Below, piece after piece: positions 35,191 through 48,300 of a DNA stretch of 64,000 nucleotides. Source of the DNA: Osedax frankpressi (Eukaryota > Annelida > Polychaeta > Sabellida > Siboglinidae); assembly GCA_964035775.1 (NCBI GenBank), contig OZ038314.1, forward strand, positions 37,575,090-37,639,089, read 5' to 3'. Under the pieces are notes generated by a model that was not told the origin of the DNA, did no database searches, and saw only the letters and a program-made list of their open reading frames with translations. The translations under genes and the position numbers were made by a program. Every line of letters begins with the position of its first letter. Within the stretch, counting starts at the first letter, position 1.

Positions 35191-37318
35191 ATGAGGTTTC
35201 GTACACAAAATCATGGGTTTCTCTTTAAACAAATAATGAAACACAGAGTTATAAAAGAACCAGTTGCTAATATTCCTGCTTTCTTAGCTGATAAAGGTAA
35301 TTAGTAGAACTTTTTTATTAATAAACGTTCTGTAGAGTGAAATTACCCTTAATTTATAAACTTGAAACAGGGCGACTTCATACGAAAATATACTTCAGTA
35401 GAACATCGATAAATATATGATGTATATAGGAATATAACTCTCAATATTGGTTGACATAATGTGTAGTATTATTATACCATTCCCTGAAAAATATTTTATA
35501 TAACTACTAAATATTATACCTGCGTTTATTAAAGGTAATAGAGATGAATGTAAATAGGTCATAAATACCATAATTAGAAGACATTCAGCAGATAATAACT
35601 TGGAGATATCTAATCACATCAATACCATATGATTACCATATGCTTACCATATCATGTAAATTAGCCGATGAGAGTGACATGCTCAATGTTAAAATACCAA
35701 TCAATTGCTGTATTTCCATATATATATAGGAAGTATTTTAAAATTTCAATTGTGTAGATTTAAAACACAAATATAATCTTTACTGCAATTGTATGCGAGA
35801 TCTTTTCACTTAGTTGATCTCCATGGTAGCTACCTATACTATCACTAAGATATATATACTTATCCTTTATAACTTCTTTGGTGGCTTAACAATCAATAGC
35901 CATACAATATTAAAAGTTGATTTGTATGTTTAAATCATTTTGTTTAAACATATTCATTTGTGGAGTTATCAATTATACTTCACTCTATCATTACATATTA
36001 GTAAGATACTATATATCAAATATAACCAACTAATAACATATTAAGGTTATGTTAATTTCAAGTTTTAATATATTGATGTACTATTACTGCATGTTTACAT
36101 AATATTGTATTGTAATATATTATATTGTATTGTAATATATTATATTGTATTGTAATATATTATATTGAATTATATTATATTGTATTGTAATATATTATAT
36201 TGTATTGTATTATTTATAAAGTTTTTTTGTATATAATTAAATAATAAATACCAATGAAGACCAAAAGTAAATAACCAATCAACATCCAGATATTGATGAC
36301 CCTCGAGCCAAACGAACTGTATATCCGAAATGGACGCCGACGGTCACGCATCCGAACCACGAACGTAATATACCAGCTGAACTAAGGCCCGATTACCGCG
36401 CAGCTTTTGTTTACGAGTACGGCGCCGGGGAGACGAGACTACACGAAGGAGAACAACAGGCTCTCGTGCTCACCAATTCTGTGCGCTACGAAGGACTACC
36501 GAAACACCTCTCCGAACTAGCCAAATCAATTTGCATTGCAGACCAGGTGTGTATGATGTGTTTCCCTCTCTCTCTATGTATCTCTCCTTCCCTCCTATTC
36601 AAAAACTATTTCGATTTCAGGATCAATTGGTTCAGGAGGCTATTATGCAATCCCACGTCTGGGACGCCACCAGCGAAAAGCTTCCACGTAGGTTTAACAA
36701 AGATTTGCCAGGGTGGAGGATGAAAGCGGAAAAGGGAATTCCGCAGGCAAAAATCATGTAAGTTCAAAACTCTGTATATTAACACGACCACAATACTCCC
36801 ATTACGAAACTGTTATAACGGAATTGAAGTTTATATTGCAGTGGATCGGAGTAATCGTTTGTCTTCAATAAATTTAATAACTTCACTTTAGCTATTGTGC
36901 CACTGTATCGTGCCACTGTATCGTGTACACAGTAGATAATTCTTTAATGAATACATATTTAATGTAATTTTAATATCGATAATTCTTTATTACCGATGGT
37001 CGAATTTAATTAATATATAGAACAAACTGCCTAAACAAATGTATGCCAGTTTTCCATTCATGTATATTTTGTTGCGGCGCAATATATTTTTCACCTCGCA
37101 GATCGTCGATGTACAAGAAGCTAATAAGAATCTGCGAGAACTCACTTGTTATGAAGGACTTGGCAATTTTGACGGACAGAGCTCTAACCACGGACAACTC
37201 TTTGAAAATGCAGTTCACATTTCAAGGTAAATGTAGTTGCTCATAAAACTATACATACTCATCAATGTCCACTTATGTATATTCCTTATCATTATTGTTC
37301 TTATTTAATAAATTCTTA

Positions 37319-37384
<66 letters not shown>

Positions 37385-39125
37385 GATTAATATATCTATA
37401 CATATTTATTTATATATAAATATATATATATATCGAAATTATTGCGATGAATATATTTTATGTTCACATATATATATTCTAAATATTAATCGATTCTAAT
37501 CTAAAATATACCCAGTACATTGTCTAACTCCTCCTCTCCGTACGGCCAGATAAAACCGTACTTATTAGTAGCGAGGTTGGAATGTTGTCTTCGAGTCGCG
37601 AACCAATGCCCTCGCACTGCGCCGACCCCGAAGTTATAGAGGTCACTTCGAGTCAATTGCTACCCGACCTCTATCCAATCTCGCCGCTAATCAATCTGCG
37701 ACGTCAGCATTTTCATACCGACGTCGACCAGCCATGTTAGTTATGATAAGGTACTTAGTAAGTATGTCACCCGTTGGCGTACTGGCTGAGGTGTAAGCTG
37801 CTAAGAAGTAGATCAAGGTTCGATTATTTGATGGACCAAAAACTAATCTAGAAGTAATATAGAAACGTTACATTTTTCCGACTGCCTAATTTTAATAGGT
37901 TATTATTATAGTTTTTACAATATTACAACATAGCTGCAATGTAAGATATTATCTATATGGTATTTAATCTTCAATTTAAAATAACTACTCTCAAATTTAC
38001 ATATCTTCTTTTAATATTCTGATATTATTGTATTAATTAATTTGATTTAATAGTAAATTTATATTACAAATTATTAGATATTAAATACATTTTAAATTAA
38101 ATTATAGATGATTCGACTCATAATATTCCCTTTATATCATTTGTTTTCTTTCTCTATTTTTAATCATTTCTGATAAAATATTTTCAATTAAATTTTCTGA
38201 AGATTTACTATATTCTATATTTGCCTTACAATTATCATTGTTGTAGGTTTTAAGTCGGCTTTTGCATGCAGTCGTCCGCACACTTTATTCATTTCAGTAA
38301 ATGGAGACTACAGTCCCGAGGAGCGAAACGGTGAGGCCTTGATGCTAAGCCACGCCCACGCACTGATCCAGGCACGCCAGCAATATGGAGTTAGTGATAA
38401 GATATATTCCTGCCATTTGTACTGTATTGATGTCTAGCTATGCCATATGCCTACACCCTTATCTTAACCTTCATCTCAACTGTCATCTTAACTGACGTTT
38501 TAATGTTGCCTATGTACTATATTCTCTTCTTTTAGATACAATACTCCCTATATCATATTAGCTAGTTAATATTTCTGGATTAGTTTCATCGCTGTTCTTT
38601 TATATATTCTCAGCTTATTTAATGCCCCTTTTGCCCTATCAGATTCCACTAATTGCATGATTTCAGTTAATTACACCCTTCATCTTTAAATCACATCCAT
38701 TTTTTCCCTCTCTTTACATTAAATAACTTCATATTTCCATCCTCCGTTCTACCCCTTCGCCATCGCCCTTCCTGCCTCTCTACAGCAGCCGACCCTCCTA
38801 CATCCCTCACTATCCTTTAAAATACCCTAAAACCCGACGCCCTCAGAATGAGATATCCGTACTACCGAGTCCTATTTCCGTGCAATGCGTGGTTACCGAC
38901 GGTTCCGAATTGCACTTCTTGTGCTACCAATTGAACACCGCGTCCGCTGCAACAACTACCTCCCTGAAGGGTATCAAGAACCAAGCGTGGTTCGACTGCG
39001 ATAACGCGTTGTTTCGCAAACTCATCCCGAAACGTTCGATGTTAAGGAATACGAATTACGTGGACTACGACGCCGGAGTGTTCCGTAAGTTCGCGGCCCT
39101 CTACTCCAATGGTCTGCAGCTGTAA
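35191..39125 (+). CDS. MRPL37: Mitochondrial large-subunit ribosomal protein mL37, complete, 7 exons
   Basis: A protein of the animal mitochondrial 39S ribosomal subunit. Exons 35191-35296, 36290-36546, 36621-36757, 37102-37226, 37550-37735, 38247-38389 and 38847-39125 (stop TAA) join in phase to 410 residues, near the human 423. Matches from memory to human MRPL37: LVLTNSVRYEGLP with LWLTKTKLIEGLP; LYPISPLINL with FYPISPIIDL; QCVVTDGSELHFLCYQLNT with QSVGTDGRVFHFLVFQLNT; IKNQAWFDCDNALF with VKNLAWVDSDQLLY; FRKFAALYSNG with FRKFLALYLHG. The N-terminus (MRFRTQNHGFLFKQIMKHR) is basic with no acidic residue, fitting a mitochondrial presequence. The ATG follows AAATTATAGG, so a 5' UTR exon upstream is possible. 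Intron 5 holds a tRNA-like element, intron 4 a TA microsatellite. Confidence 0.94.
36105..36215 (+). repeat. 20-bp AT repeat in MRPL37 intron 1
   Basis: Four to five copies of TTGTATTGTAATATATTATA lie just before exon 2 of MRPL37. No function is seen. Confidence 0.8.
37320..37435. repeat. TA microsatellite in MRPL37 intron 4
   Basis: A long, slightly impure (TA)n run that can fold back on itself; simple sequence only. Confidence 0.9.
37776..37846 (+). repeat. tRNA-like (SINE-like) element in MRPL37 intron 5
   Basis: TGGCTGAGGTG at 37783-37793 fits the RNA polymerase III A box, and GGTTCGATT at 37817-37825 fits the B box, 34 bp apart, the spacing seen in tRNA genes. The block has higher GC than its surroundings. 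No acceptor stem closes around it, so it is not a working tRNA. It may be a tRNA-derived SINE head or a decayed tRNA. It starts about 40 bp after the exon 5 donor. Confidence 0.4.
38480..38846 (+). other. Pyrimidine-rich 3' half of MRPL37 intron 6
   Basis: About 360 bp of C/T-rich DNA (CCTTC, CCCTC, CTCTC words) leading into the acceptor CCCTCAG of exon 7. It is an unusually long pyrimidine tract for an AT-rich genome, resembling those in CHEK1 intron 4 and FRMD8 intron 10. Confidence 0.6.
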
Positions 39126-42002
39126 TCGTCCATTTCTACGCCATTTCTACACCGTTCATCTCCTCGTCTAGTTGCTCTTCTCTTACGGAATCTCAAACCA
39201 TCTACACCTTTTCTCTTAACTACTCCCCTCATAATACCTCATTTCCTAATACCTTCTCTTCTAATATCACCTCACCTAATACCTCATTTCCTAATACATT
39301 CTCTTCTAATACCACTTCTCCTAATACCTCCTCTCCTAATACATCTTATTAATAATCCAGATTATCATCTCATTCTCCATCATCTCTTTTCATTCCTTCT
39401 TTCATCCTCTTCTTCGAACTATATTTGACATAAGTCGACCTTCAATTATAAAATTCTACCAATGGCGAAATGAGAACAATTTAAAATATATTAAATACAA
39501 TTTAAATTTTTTTAAAAATATTATTGTCTCTGTTCTTTCATGTATTGCTGAGATTTGTTGGAATAATTGAACATTTTAATAAAAAAATATAAACTACCTA
39601 TATATTTAATTTATTTCTATAAATGCTTTTCGAGAAGTTTTAGAAGAAATTATGATAATTATATTGGTCTGAATATAATAATTACTTTCAAGACATTTGA
39701 AAATTGTAGATAAAAACTGTGACCTTTTTATCAATTACTGTAAATATATATACAATATTAATAATTATTAATAACATATTAATGTTTTAAAGTGTTTTTA
39801 GCTTGACGAAATCTGATGAATTTCATTTTAATTTTTTTATTTCTAACCATTACAAGTTATGTATAATCAAAAATGTTCAATAATATTATATTTAATTAAT
39901 AATAATGCCTATAAATAATATTCAAAATCATATTATATCTTAAACTATTAGTTGTTATGAAGCATGCTGGTTATTCCTGGATCTCGAATATATAGAATAT
40001 CACATTATATATCAAATTAATAATGTAATTAATAATTTATCTGAACAATATCCTACTCATAATGTTTAATTTAGGAGATTTTAGACATTTATAAGATAAA
40101 GTCCATTACAAATATTCAAAAGGACAATATACATAAACTATAATTATAATACTCAATATAAATGCTTATTAGTTGTATTATATAATAACATATTATACAT
40201 TAACATGTTATATCAATTCTAAATATATCTTTTTTCGTTTACTAATATTTAATTATATATGTATATTTTATAATAAAAATCTGGTACTATTAATAATAAT
40301 TTATATATATATAATTGTTTAATTTATACTTATAATCAATAACAATTCTAAATTCATAGTTATCTAATATAATTTTAAAATGTATAATAAATAATATAAT
40401 CTAATTTAATGATTTAATCAAAATATTTGATTGATATGTGGAATATGTTTACTTTAGTTATTATTAATAAATAGAATTTACCAAATTAGAATTTTATTTA
40501 TTGAATGTAAGTGATAATATATGATATATCTAAATACTTATTAAACTTTTAAAATTATTAATATAATATAACAACTGTATTTCATATATAAATCAATTTA
40601 TTGACCTATATTGAATATTTATATTTCATGACATTTATATGAAATTCGAAAAATACCGACAGTCATTGTAATATCCGATATATTGGTAACAAACTTGCAT
40701 GGATGATAAAATTTCACATGCCACTATCCAGCAAATGCCGACTATGAAAGTTAAATGCAGAACCTTTATCAAGTATAATAAGAAGTGTTTATTGAACAAA
40801 TATAGATAATTTAAGATATATACTAGTGTAGTTTCAATGCTTCTAACTTGAATATAATCGATATATTAGATATCAAAATAGTTAATACTTTTAAAAAAAT
40901 TAGTAATTACATGGAATAATAATCTTTCTCGATTTATATGTTATCTGAAGGATCCTATATATCATAAACTTCTTTCGAAGTTGTAATATATCAAGAACAC
41001 TAATATATGAAGGCTCTTCGATATCCGAGATATTTGATATAAAATATATATATATCAAGTAGAACTACTAATATATTTAGAACTCAAAGATCCTAATAGT
41101 CCCCAATATAGCAAGTAACTTAGTTATACAGAGGATGACAAATCTCCAATATTCCCCATATCTAATGGGATGTCTATATATGCATGCTTTCCAATATAAT
41201 AAGTTCTCTACGCTCATGAAGGACCCTCTGTTTATAAAGGACTCGATATATTAATTATCTCACATAACTGGATACAATCAATCGATATCTGAATAAGTGA
41301 TCAAATATTAAAGATATTTAGGACCTTATATATATTTAAGGTACATGATTTTTCAAAGATTTCAATTATATACAGATTCCTCTTTATCGGGACATCATAT
41401 ATCTGAAGGATCCTCCGTATCAGAGTAACACGATATTTGAAGGATTCTCCACATCTTGGAAACAATATATTCTAGGGTCCAAATCTGAAGGAGGAGAGGA
41501 AGGAGGAGGGAGTGGGAAAGGGAAAGAGAGAATTGAACATTCTGAAATTGGAAAAGTAGAAATTGTTTTGAGTTATTTTATAAATTTGTAAAAATTCAAT
41601 AACCTGAATATTTTCAAAGATTACAATTTGCATATATATGAATACTTATGCATACACACTGGAATTAAATCGGAAAACCAGGAATAGACATGCTACATTT
41701 AATTGAATGTAATAAAAATATAGCATTTGATGAAATAGTATATAATAATAATCATATATGATGCAAAATTAATGTATATATTCAATACGTCCTGTAAAAA
41801 ATATTCTGAAAATTCCCATAATAATAAACTCCTACTTATATTGTTTATATCTTGTTTTATATAGGAATCAAAGTAGCACTAAGAAATAAAATATCAGAAC
41901 ATATATTCTCTAATAAAATTTACAATGTACATTCTACAAGATATTTATTAATGTAGATAAAAAATAGGTAAAACAGTAAAATTCTAATTAAATTTGTTAA
42001 AA
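39126..42002. other. Convergent intergenic region MRPL37 / SNAPIN
   Basis: 2.9 kb with both 3' UTRs. 39230-39350 is a degenerate C/T-rich repeat (CCTAATACCTC, about 14-29 bp spacing), probably in the MRPL37 3' UTR. 40940-41480 holds a diffuse repeat around GAAGGATCCTC/ATATC words. 41485-41535 is a purine run. No gene seen. Confidence 0.65.
40940..41480. repeat. Degenerate repeat with GAAGGATCCTC-like words
   Basis: At least six diverged occurrences (GAAGGATCCT, GAAGGCTCTTC, GAAGGACCCTC, AAGGACCTTA, GAAGGATCCTCC, GAAGGATTCTCC) separated by 40-110 bp and often followed by ATAT-rich sequence. It looks like an old tandem or dispersed repeat with lower AT than its flanks. Origin unknown. Confidence 0.45.
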
Positions 42003-42715
42003 TTATTTATTTATTGTTCCAAGAGATGATTTCTTTTTTGCGATCTCTTTCCCTAGTTTCACCTTTAATCTATTCATTCTTTCCTGAAAAAATAATTAAG
42101 GTGTTCATAAACAATTTTTAAAATTGGTTTGTATCAATAGATAATTGTTATAATGTACCTGTGAATTTTGCAGTATGTTATTGATCATTAGAATTCTTCT
42201 TTTGTAACTAATCAGCATTTTTGAATAGTCGCCCAAGTCTACATCGATTTTCTCCGCCTCATTGATAATTTTCAATTCTTTAAAATAATAAAAATGTTCA
42301 TATTTTAACTATGGTTTATTTTAACTTTTTATTTATGGAAATATGTTTTATTGATATTAATTTATTTAGATGGTTAGATAATATTATAATTACCATTTGC
42401 AACATTATCAATTCTATTCCATAATTCTTGTTGGCTCTGTCTGGTAAATATCATAAATCTTGTGAAATTAATGTTTTACAAAATATAATTTTTTTTAATT
42501 ACTTAGAAATATGATAATCTAATAATTGATTAAATAAATATAAAATACATTTTTAAATATAGGAATATATATTTATATTTAAATAAACTGCAACAATTTT
42601 ATCATATTAACCTTACCGATACAACATTCTGATCTAATTCCAGAACTACGGGTTTTAACAAATTGTAAATTCCTTCGGCAAGCGCATCCTTTTTTTCTGG
42701 TGTTACATCGTCCAT
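42003..42715 (-). CDS. SNAPIN: SNAPIN (BLOC-1/BORC subunit), complete, 4 exons
   Basis: SNAPIN is a small coiled-coil subunit shared by BLOC-1 and BORC, acting in endosome-lysosome trafficking and synaptic vesicle release. Minus-strand exons 42612-42715 (ATG), 42394-42440, 42159-42277 and 42003-42083 join in phase to 116 residues (human 136; the difference is the missing Gly/Ala-rich N-terminus). Clear matches: LAEGIYNLLKPVVLELD with FAEGLLEFLRPAVQQLD; VRQSQQELWNRIDNVANELK with VRESQVELREQIDNLATELC; YKRRILMINNILQNSQERM with ARRRVVLVNNILQNAQERL. The alignment fixes the exon 1 donor as GTTAAT rather than the better-looking GTAAGG two codons upstream. The stop overlaps a polyadenylation-type AATAAATAA. 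Confidence 0.95.
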
Positions 42716-45346
42716 AGTATCAATATATATCTGTTATATTCATAATGTTAATAAATATATATATATAAATAACAAAGTAAAAAAGATATTAATTGTTAAA
42801 AATTTAGGAAAATAATGTATATATAGTAGTTATAGAAATATTAAGCAAACTATATCAAAAATTGTAATTATAGTATAGATATTATAAATTTATGTTAATA
42901 GATTTTTGAAATTATGTTTTATTTTTAATTTAAATATTAGTTTATATTTTATTTCGTGTATTACATTATCTAGGTATTTTATTTTCAGAGAATAATTCAA
43001 TATATAAAGTGTGTAAGTTTATAAAAAAATGTTAATTCAACAATAATAAAAGGTTTACTGCAAGTAATCAAATTATGATGATTATTTTTTTGATTTCATT
43101 GGGTGAAAAGTTTATTTTATTAGTCTATTATATTTGTATTATTCCATGAACAAAATATATTTTAAATAATAATTTAAAGTATCATTTTTTAAATAGTGTT
43201 AAAATTATATGCAGAATCTCATTTTTTCATTAGTAGAGAAATAAATGTTATATTTATTAAATGGTCTATACATATTGTAATTGGTAATAACAATAACAAT
43301 TAAGTAATATTAGTTAATATCTTTAGTTCAATAATTAATTGAACTTCAATTAATATAATTTTAAAAATTCACTGATATTTACAAATTATGTTTTGTATGT
43401 AAGTTAATTTTAGACAAATATATCAAAATGTTGATTTTTTTTGCATATTTACTGATTAAAATTATATGTCCTTATAATATATGAATTTATAAAAAAATAA
43501 TATTTAACTACTATAAAAAATAGTTTGTATTATTTTATTTATATTAGAGTTCAATGTACCTATATAATAGTAAGTCAAAACATTAACTATCAATCTAGCA
43601 TAAAATAATATATAATATAATTATAAAAATAATAATGCATATTATTATATTTATAACTATATAACAAAATTTAATTGATGAAATAATATAATTAAATTTC
43701 AAATATTTCTCATAAATTAGATATTATAAAATTTGTCTATATAGAAAATCATTGTACTAATAAACTAATAGTATATTTAATATTATAATTTATTATATTT
43801 TTATTAATTTGATGTTATTTTATAAGTTTAAATAAATGTATATTTTATATAAATAATCATAAATTGCTGTTTAATATTTACCAATAATAATAATATGAAT
43901 AATATTTAAAGTGTTACAGTTTGCATACTAAAATATATCAGTTATTATTGTAACTTAGTTCATATTTGTAAGATGTGAATATTTTATGAATAATAAATAT
44001 GAAATATTTATAATGTATTATTAAACATATTTAATTTTTTTTAAATATAACGCACCACTAATCTTTAATATTTGTTTATATAGTGATAAGGATATTAATT
44101 ACTTTACTCGTAACCATTCATAGAAATCATAAGGTTCGTAAAACAGTAAAATAGCAGTGTCTATAATTTGTTCATGTTTTATAATTTCATTAATATTGAC
44201 TATTTGTTAGTTACTTTTAAACTAGCCTGCATATATATCTCACTACTCTAGTAATGCGATAGATATACATAATTTACTTATTTAATTAGTTAGTTTAAAA
44301 AACCTATTACTGCGTATGCATTTATAGTGCATACATTGTATTATTATTTTAATTTCATATATATAATATTATATTACATATATTTTTATATTTATAAATA
44401 ATAAATATATTAAAAGTTAAATTAAAAATATTTTCAATATGATATTTTATATACATAATTTTCATTATAGGTTATATAATATACCTATCCCCACGATTAG
44501 TAATTTAGGCCTACCATAACTTAGTGAATAAACTATTTATGAGACGACAATATTGTTTGAAAAATATCAAGTTAATAAGATTACTAAAAAAAGTTTTCAT
44601 ATCTAACTGTATACATATATGAATACATTTCTATTGACATCGTTAATCTACTGCATTTATACATTTAGTCACATATGGTTTGTTAGTAACCATAATGTAT
44701 TATATGAGGAAATCGTTGTATATGTATCTTTCGTAAATTATAATATTTAAAAATCATAATATAGAAAGATTAACTTAATAGGTATCTGCATAGAAATTAT
44801 GAATCTGATAAACTTAATAGTTGAGTATCAAATAAACTAAACTCTAACAATATTGATATATAATCGTTTGATATAGATTGCTATAGTACAATACACATAG
44901 GTTTAATTGAAGTTATTATTATGTTTACAATTATTATATTCACTAATTTTGAAATCAATATAAATAATTAATGTTTTATAACATTTAATACATATCTATT
45001 TTTAAAATGCTATTTAAAATACGTCTTAATTTTAATTAATCTTTATTCAATACTTATAGATTATGATCAATATTCAGAAATATTGAATATATTTAAATAA
45101 TATACAATATATTTTAATATTATACTAATTGAAGCTATTAATTTAATATCTATTTGATTGCGTACGACATTAACGTATTGTGATGACCATACTACAGAAG
45201 ATTAATTCGCTCCAATATTAATATTATATATATTACATATATTATTTATAATTTATAAACGTAATACATTTCATAACACTAATTCGTATACATTTACTGG
45301 CAGTTACTAATTCGTCATCTACATTTTTGAATATTTCTGAATCACA
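42716..45346. other. Divergent intergenic region SNAPIN / FRMD8
   Basis: 2.6 kb of AT-rich DNA with both promoters. I see no gene, array or recognisable element in it. Confidence 0.75.
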
Positions 45347-48300
45347 ATGCAGACTGATAATGATCTCCAGTCGAATTCGAGCCCAGTACAAGCTGGAGAT
45401 GTTAGTCATCTTATAATTATATTATTCGTATGTATATTGTATGTTTTCTCATTTATAAGATTTCTATATACATGTTATCCAACTAGCATTACCATGCCTG
45501 CAAAATATATAGTTTCTACTTTTATTACACTACTGAGTAATTAAATAATAATTGGTTAATATATTTTCCCAGTATATATTTAATCGCTGATGGTATTTGA
45601 TTTAAATGCATATCAACATTTACATTATATATGTTATAAAAACGTGTTATGTGGATAAACTAATATTTATTACTATTATTTAGTAAACTATATTATACAA
45701 TAAGTAATTTATACATTATTCTACATTTCTACAATTCAGTGTTTTATTATTTATTAAATTTTATGAAAAATATAAATTTTCTTAATCAAAAGGTTCAACA
45801 GCCAAAATACATTCTAATTTTTAACTGGTATATACAAATTCTTAAGTGTATATATAATTTAATTTCCTCTAATATTATCAAACATATACATTATCCCTAT
45901 CCTTAAATTATTTTACTTTATATAAAAATATGTAATAAAAAAGATTTAATTATATACAAATCCCTCTAATAATTATTTAAATGAATATGTCGATTAATTT
46001 AATATTAATAAAATTGTTTGAGTTTTTATTTCACTTCACATTTCATATTTTAAGAATTTGTAATTATTAACTAAATTAAACATATCTATTGTATTTTATT
46101 AGTTTATGTAATTTCTTTATTATAAATAAAAAATATATTTATATATTCAATTAAATGTTTTCTTAAATATAAATATTTTTCTTAAATAGTTAATGATTTT
46201 AATTTGTTACATATAATAAAAATGAATTACAAATTTATTATACATTTTTATTCTGATTTGAAAATAATAATTTTGATTACTTCTAATAAATTTTGATTTG
46301 AATTTATTAATATTAAGTTTATATAAATTTTCCATAATTATAGTAGATTTAATTATAATTAAATGCTTATTTATTATAATAACAATTGTATTATGTAGCA
46401 GTAATTATCCTTTAATTATTTGGCAAAATTTAGGATCTTATTTTTTTGCAATTAATACCAATTTACCCCAATACATATTTGTGTATATACATATATATGT
46501 ATATACATATATATATATACATATACATATATATGTATATTTATATATTTATGAGAATACTGTATTTCCTATACCCTAACAACATATTACAAATGCATAC
46601 AACTTCCTATGTACAATATACATATCTATTGTACATGTAATGTTGTAATGGCATGCCAAATTATATACTCTCTAGATATTTGTTAAACTAAGAAGTTCCC
46701 CCTTTAGATGATTGTCAGTATGCCAACCAAGACGGTAGATGTGTCGAACCAGGCACTAAATCGAGGAATGCAGATCAATTTAGATGAACGTACAGCTCAT
46801 ACCCAAGGTTATATTAATATACAACAATAACTATTGATTGTCTGGTGGGTAACTATTTATTTTCACTTTTATTTTTCAAAATTTTCCTTAATTTAATTCT
46901 TCCATTCATAGTTTCCTTTATTTATCGCTTTTTTTACTCTTTCCTATATCGTTTACTCAATTATTCTTTATTTATTATCACCAAACCCTAATGGATTTTA
47001 AGATATCTTATCCCCTATCGATGCATTGTTCATAATCTCGTGAATAATCTCTCTGTGATGCATGCTCACCTCGCAATTTAACAGGAAACCTATCTGCACT
47101 TTCGATTGTTATTTATTTCCAGGACAAGCAGGGAATTAACCTAAAGGTTGGTTAAATTAGTGTCTCGGTGTTTAATTAATGTTTATAAATTAACTAGTAT
47201 ATAATCATAATCATCGCTTAAAATAGATAATACCATCGATGCACTATAATTGATCTTGCATATACTAACATTCAAACATATAATAATATTAATTTAATAT
47301 TTTATTATTTCCTTCAACTCACTTTCTTTGGGTTTTTGTTTTTATTTTTATTATTTTTATTCTTATTTACTAAACAATAACAATAACTATTATATTTCAT
47401 ATTCAGTAAATGATACCTCGCCCGGGACTCTGGGAACATCTGATAATCACCGTGAAAGCATTGTGACAACCCATCAATTGTACATCCACCAATTGTAGAT
47501 AGAAGACGGACAAAATGCAGAAGCTGGAGAAATTTTCGATATCGTCACCGAGGAGATGAAATTCACGTCGGACGCAAAATTCCTGTTCTCCCTTTGGCTC
47601 GTCTCCGATCTCCTGGGTTTTATTAGCGTAGTCGCGCACCGCGTAGGTATTCCGCACCACGGCGTAGGCGTGTGCGGGGTGGCCTAGATACGCACGGTAC
47701 ATGCGGATAGAGTTGCAATATGTCTACCGACGACTCGACGTAACCTTACGTAGCCTTACGTAGCCTTACGTTGGCCCATCCTCGCGTTTCCGCGTTCTGA
47801 CCGGTGATTTCGCGTCCGCCGCAGAAGTTCAACTGAAGCCCAATCAGGTGCCGTTTCGCATCGTCTGCTACTGGGAGGAGCTGTTGCGCCAGTACACCGA
47901 CCACGAGCCGACTGCGATCGAACGCGACGAGCCCGTCCTGATGTTCCAACGCAATGTGTACTGTAATCGCAAGACCGAACAGCAGATACTCGCGCAACTG
48001 GTTAGTCGCGGGGTAGGGAAGCGGGGTAGGGGCGAGAAGTCGAACTGGGCGGTTCGATGCAATTCTGTAGTCTGAGTTTCCAAGTTCCAACTAGCCGAGT
48101 GAACCTAATATTCCTGTAGACATTTACATTAGCTTATTTTCCCTGTGCTCATCACGTATTATTACGCAGCTATCTTCTGCTATCTTCTGTTATTAATTAT
48201 CTTCTGATATCTTCTGTGGTTAATTATCTTCTGCTATCTTCTGCTGTTAATTATTTTCTGCTCTCTTCTGTTATTAATTATCTTCTGATATCTTCTGCTG

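Noticed and set aside
37776-37846. Functional tRNA gene
   Set aside because: Box motifs are present but the acceptor stem does not pair and the T loop is too long.
46708-46830. Longer FRMD8 exon 2 starting at the acceptor CCCTTTAG
   Set aside because: None of its frames gives FERM F1 sequence; the inner acceptor CAATTTAG at 46783 does, in phase.
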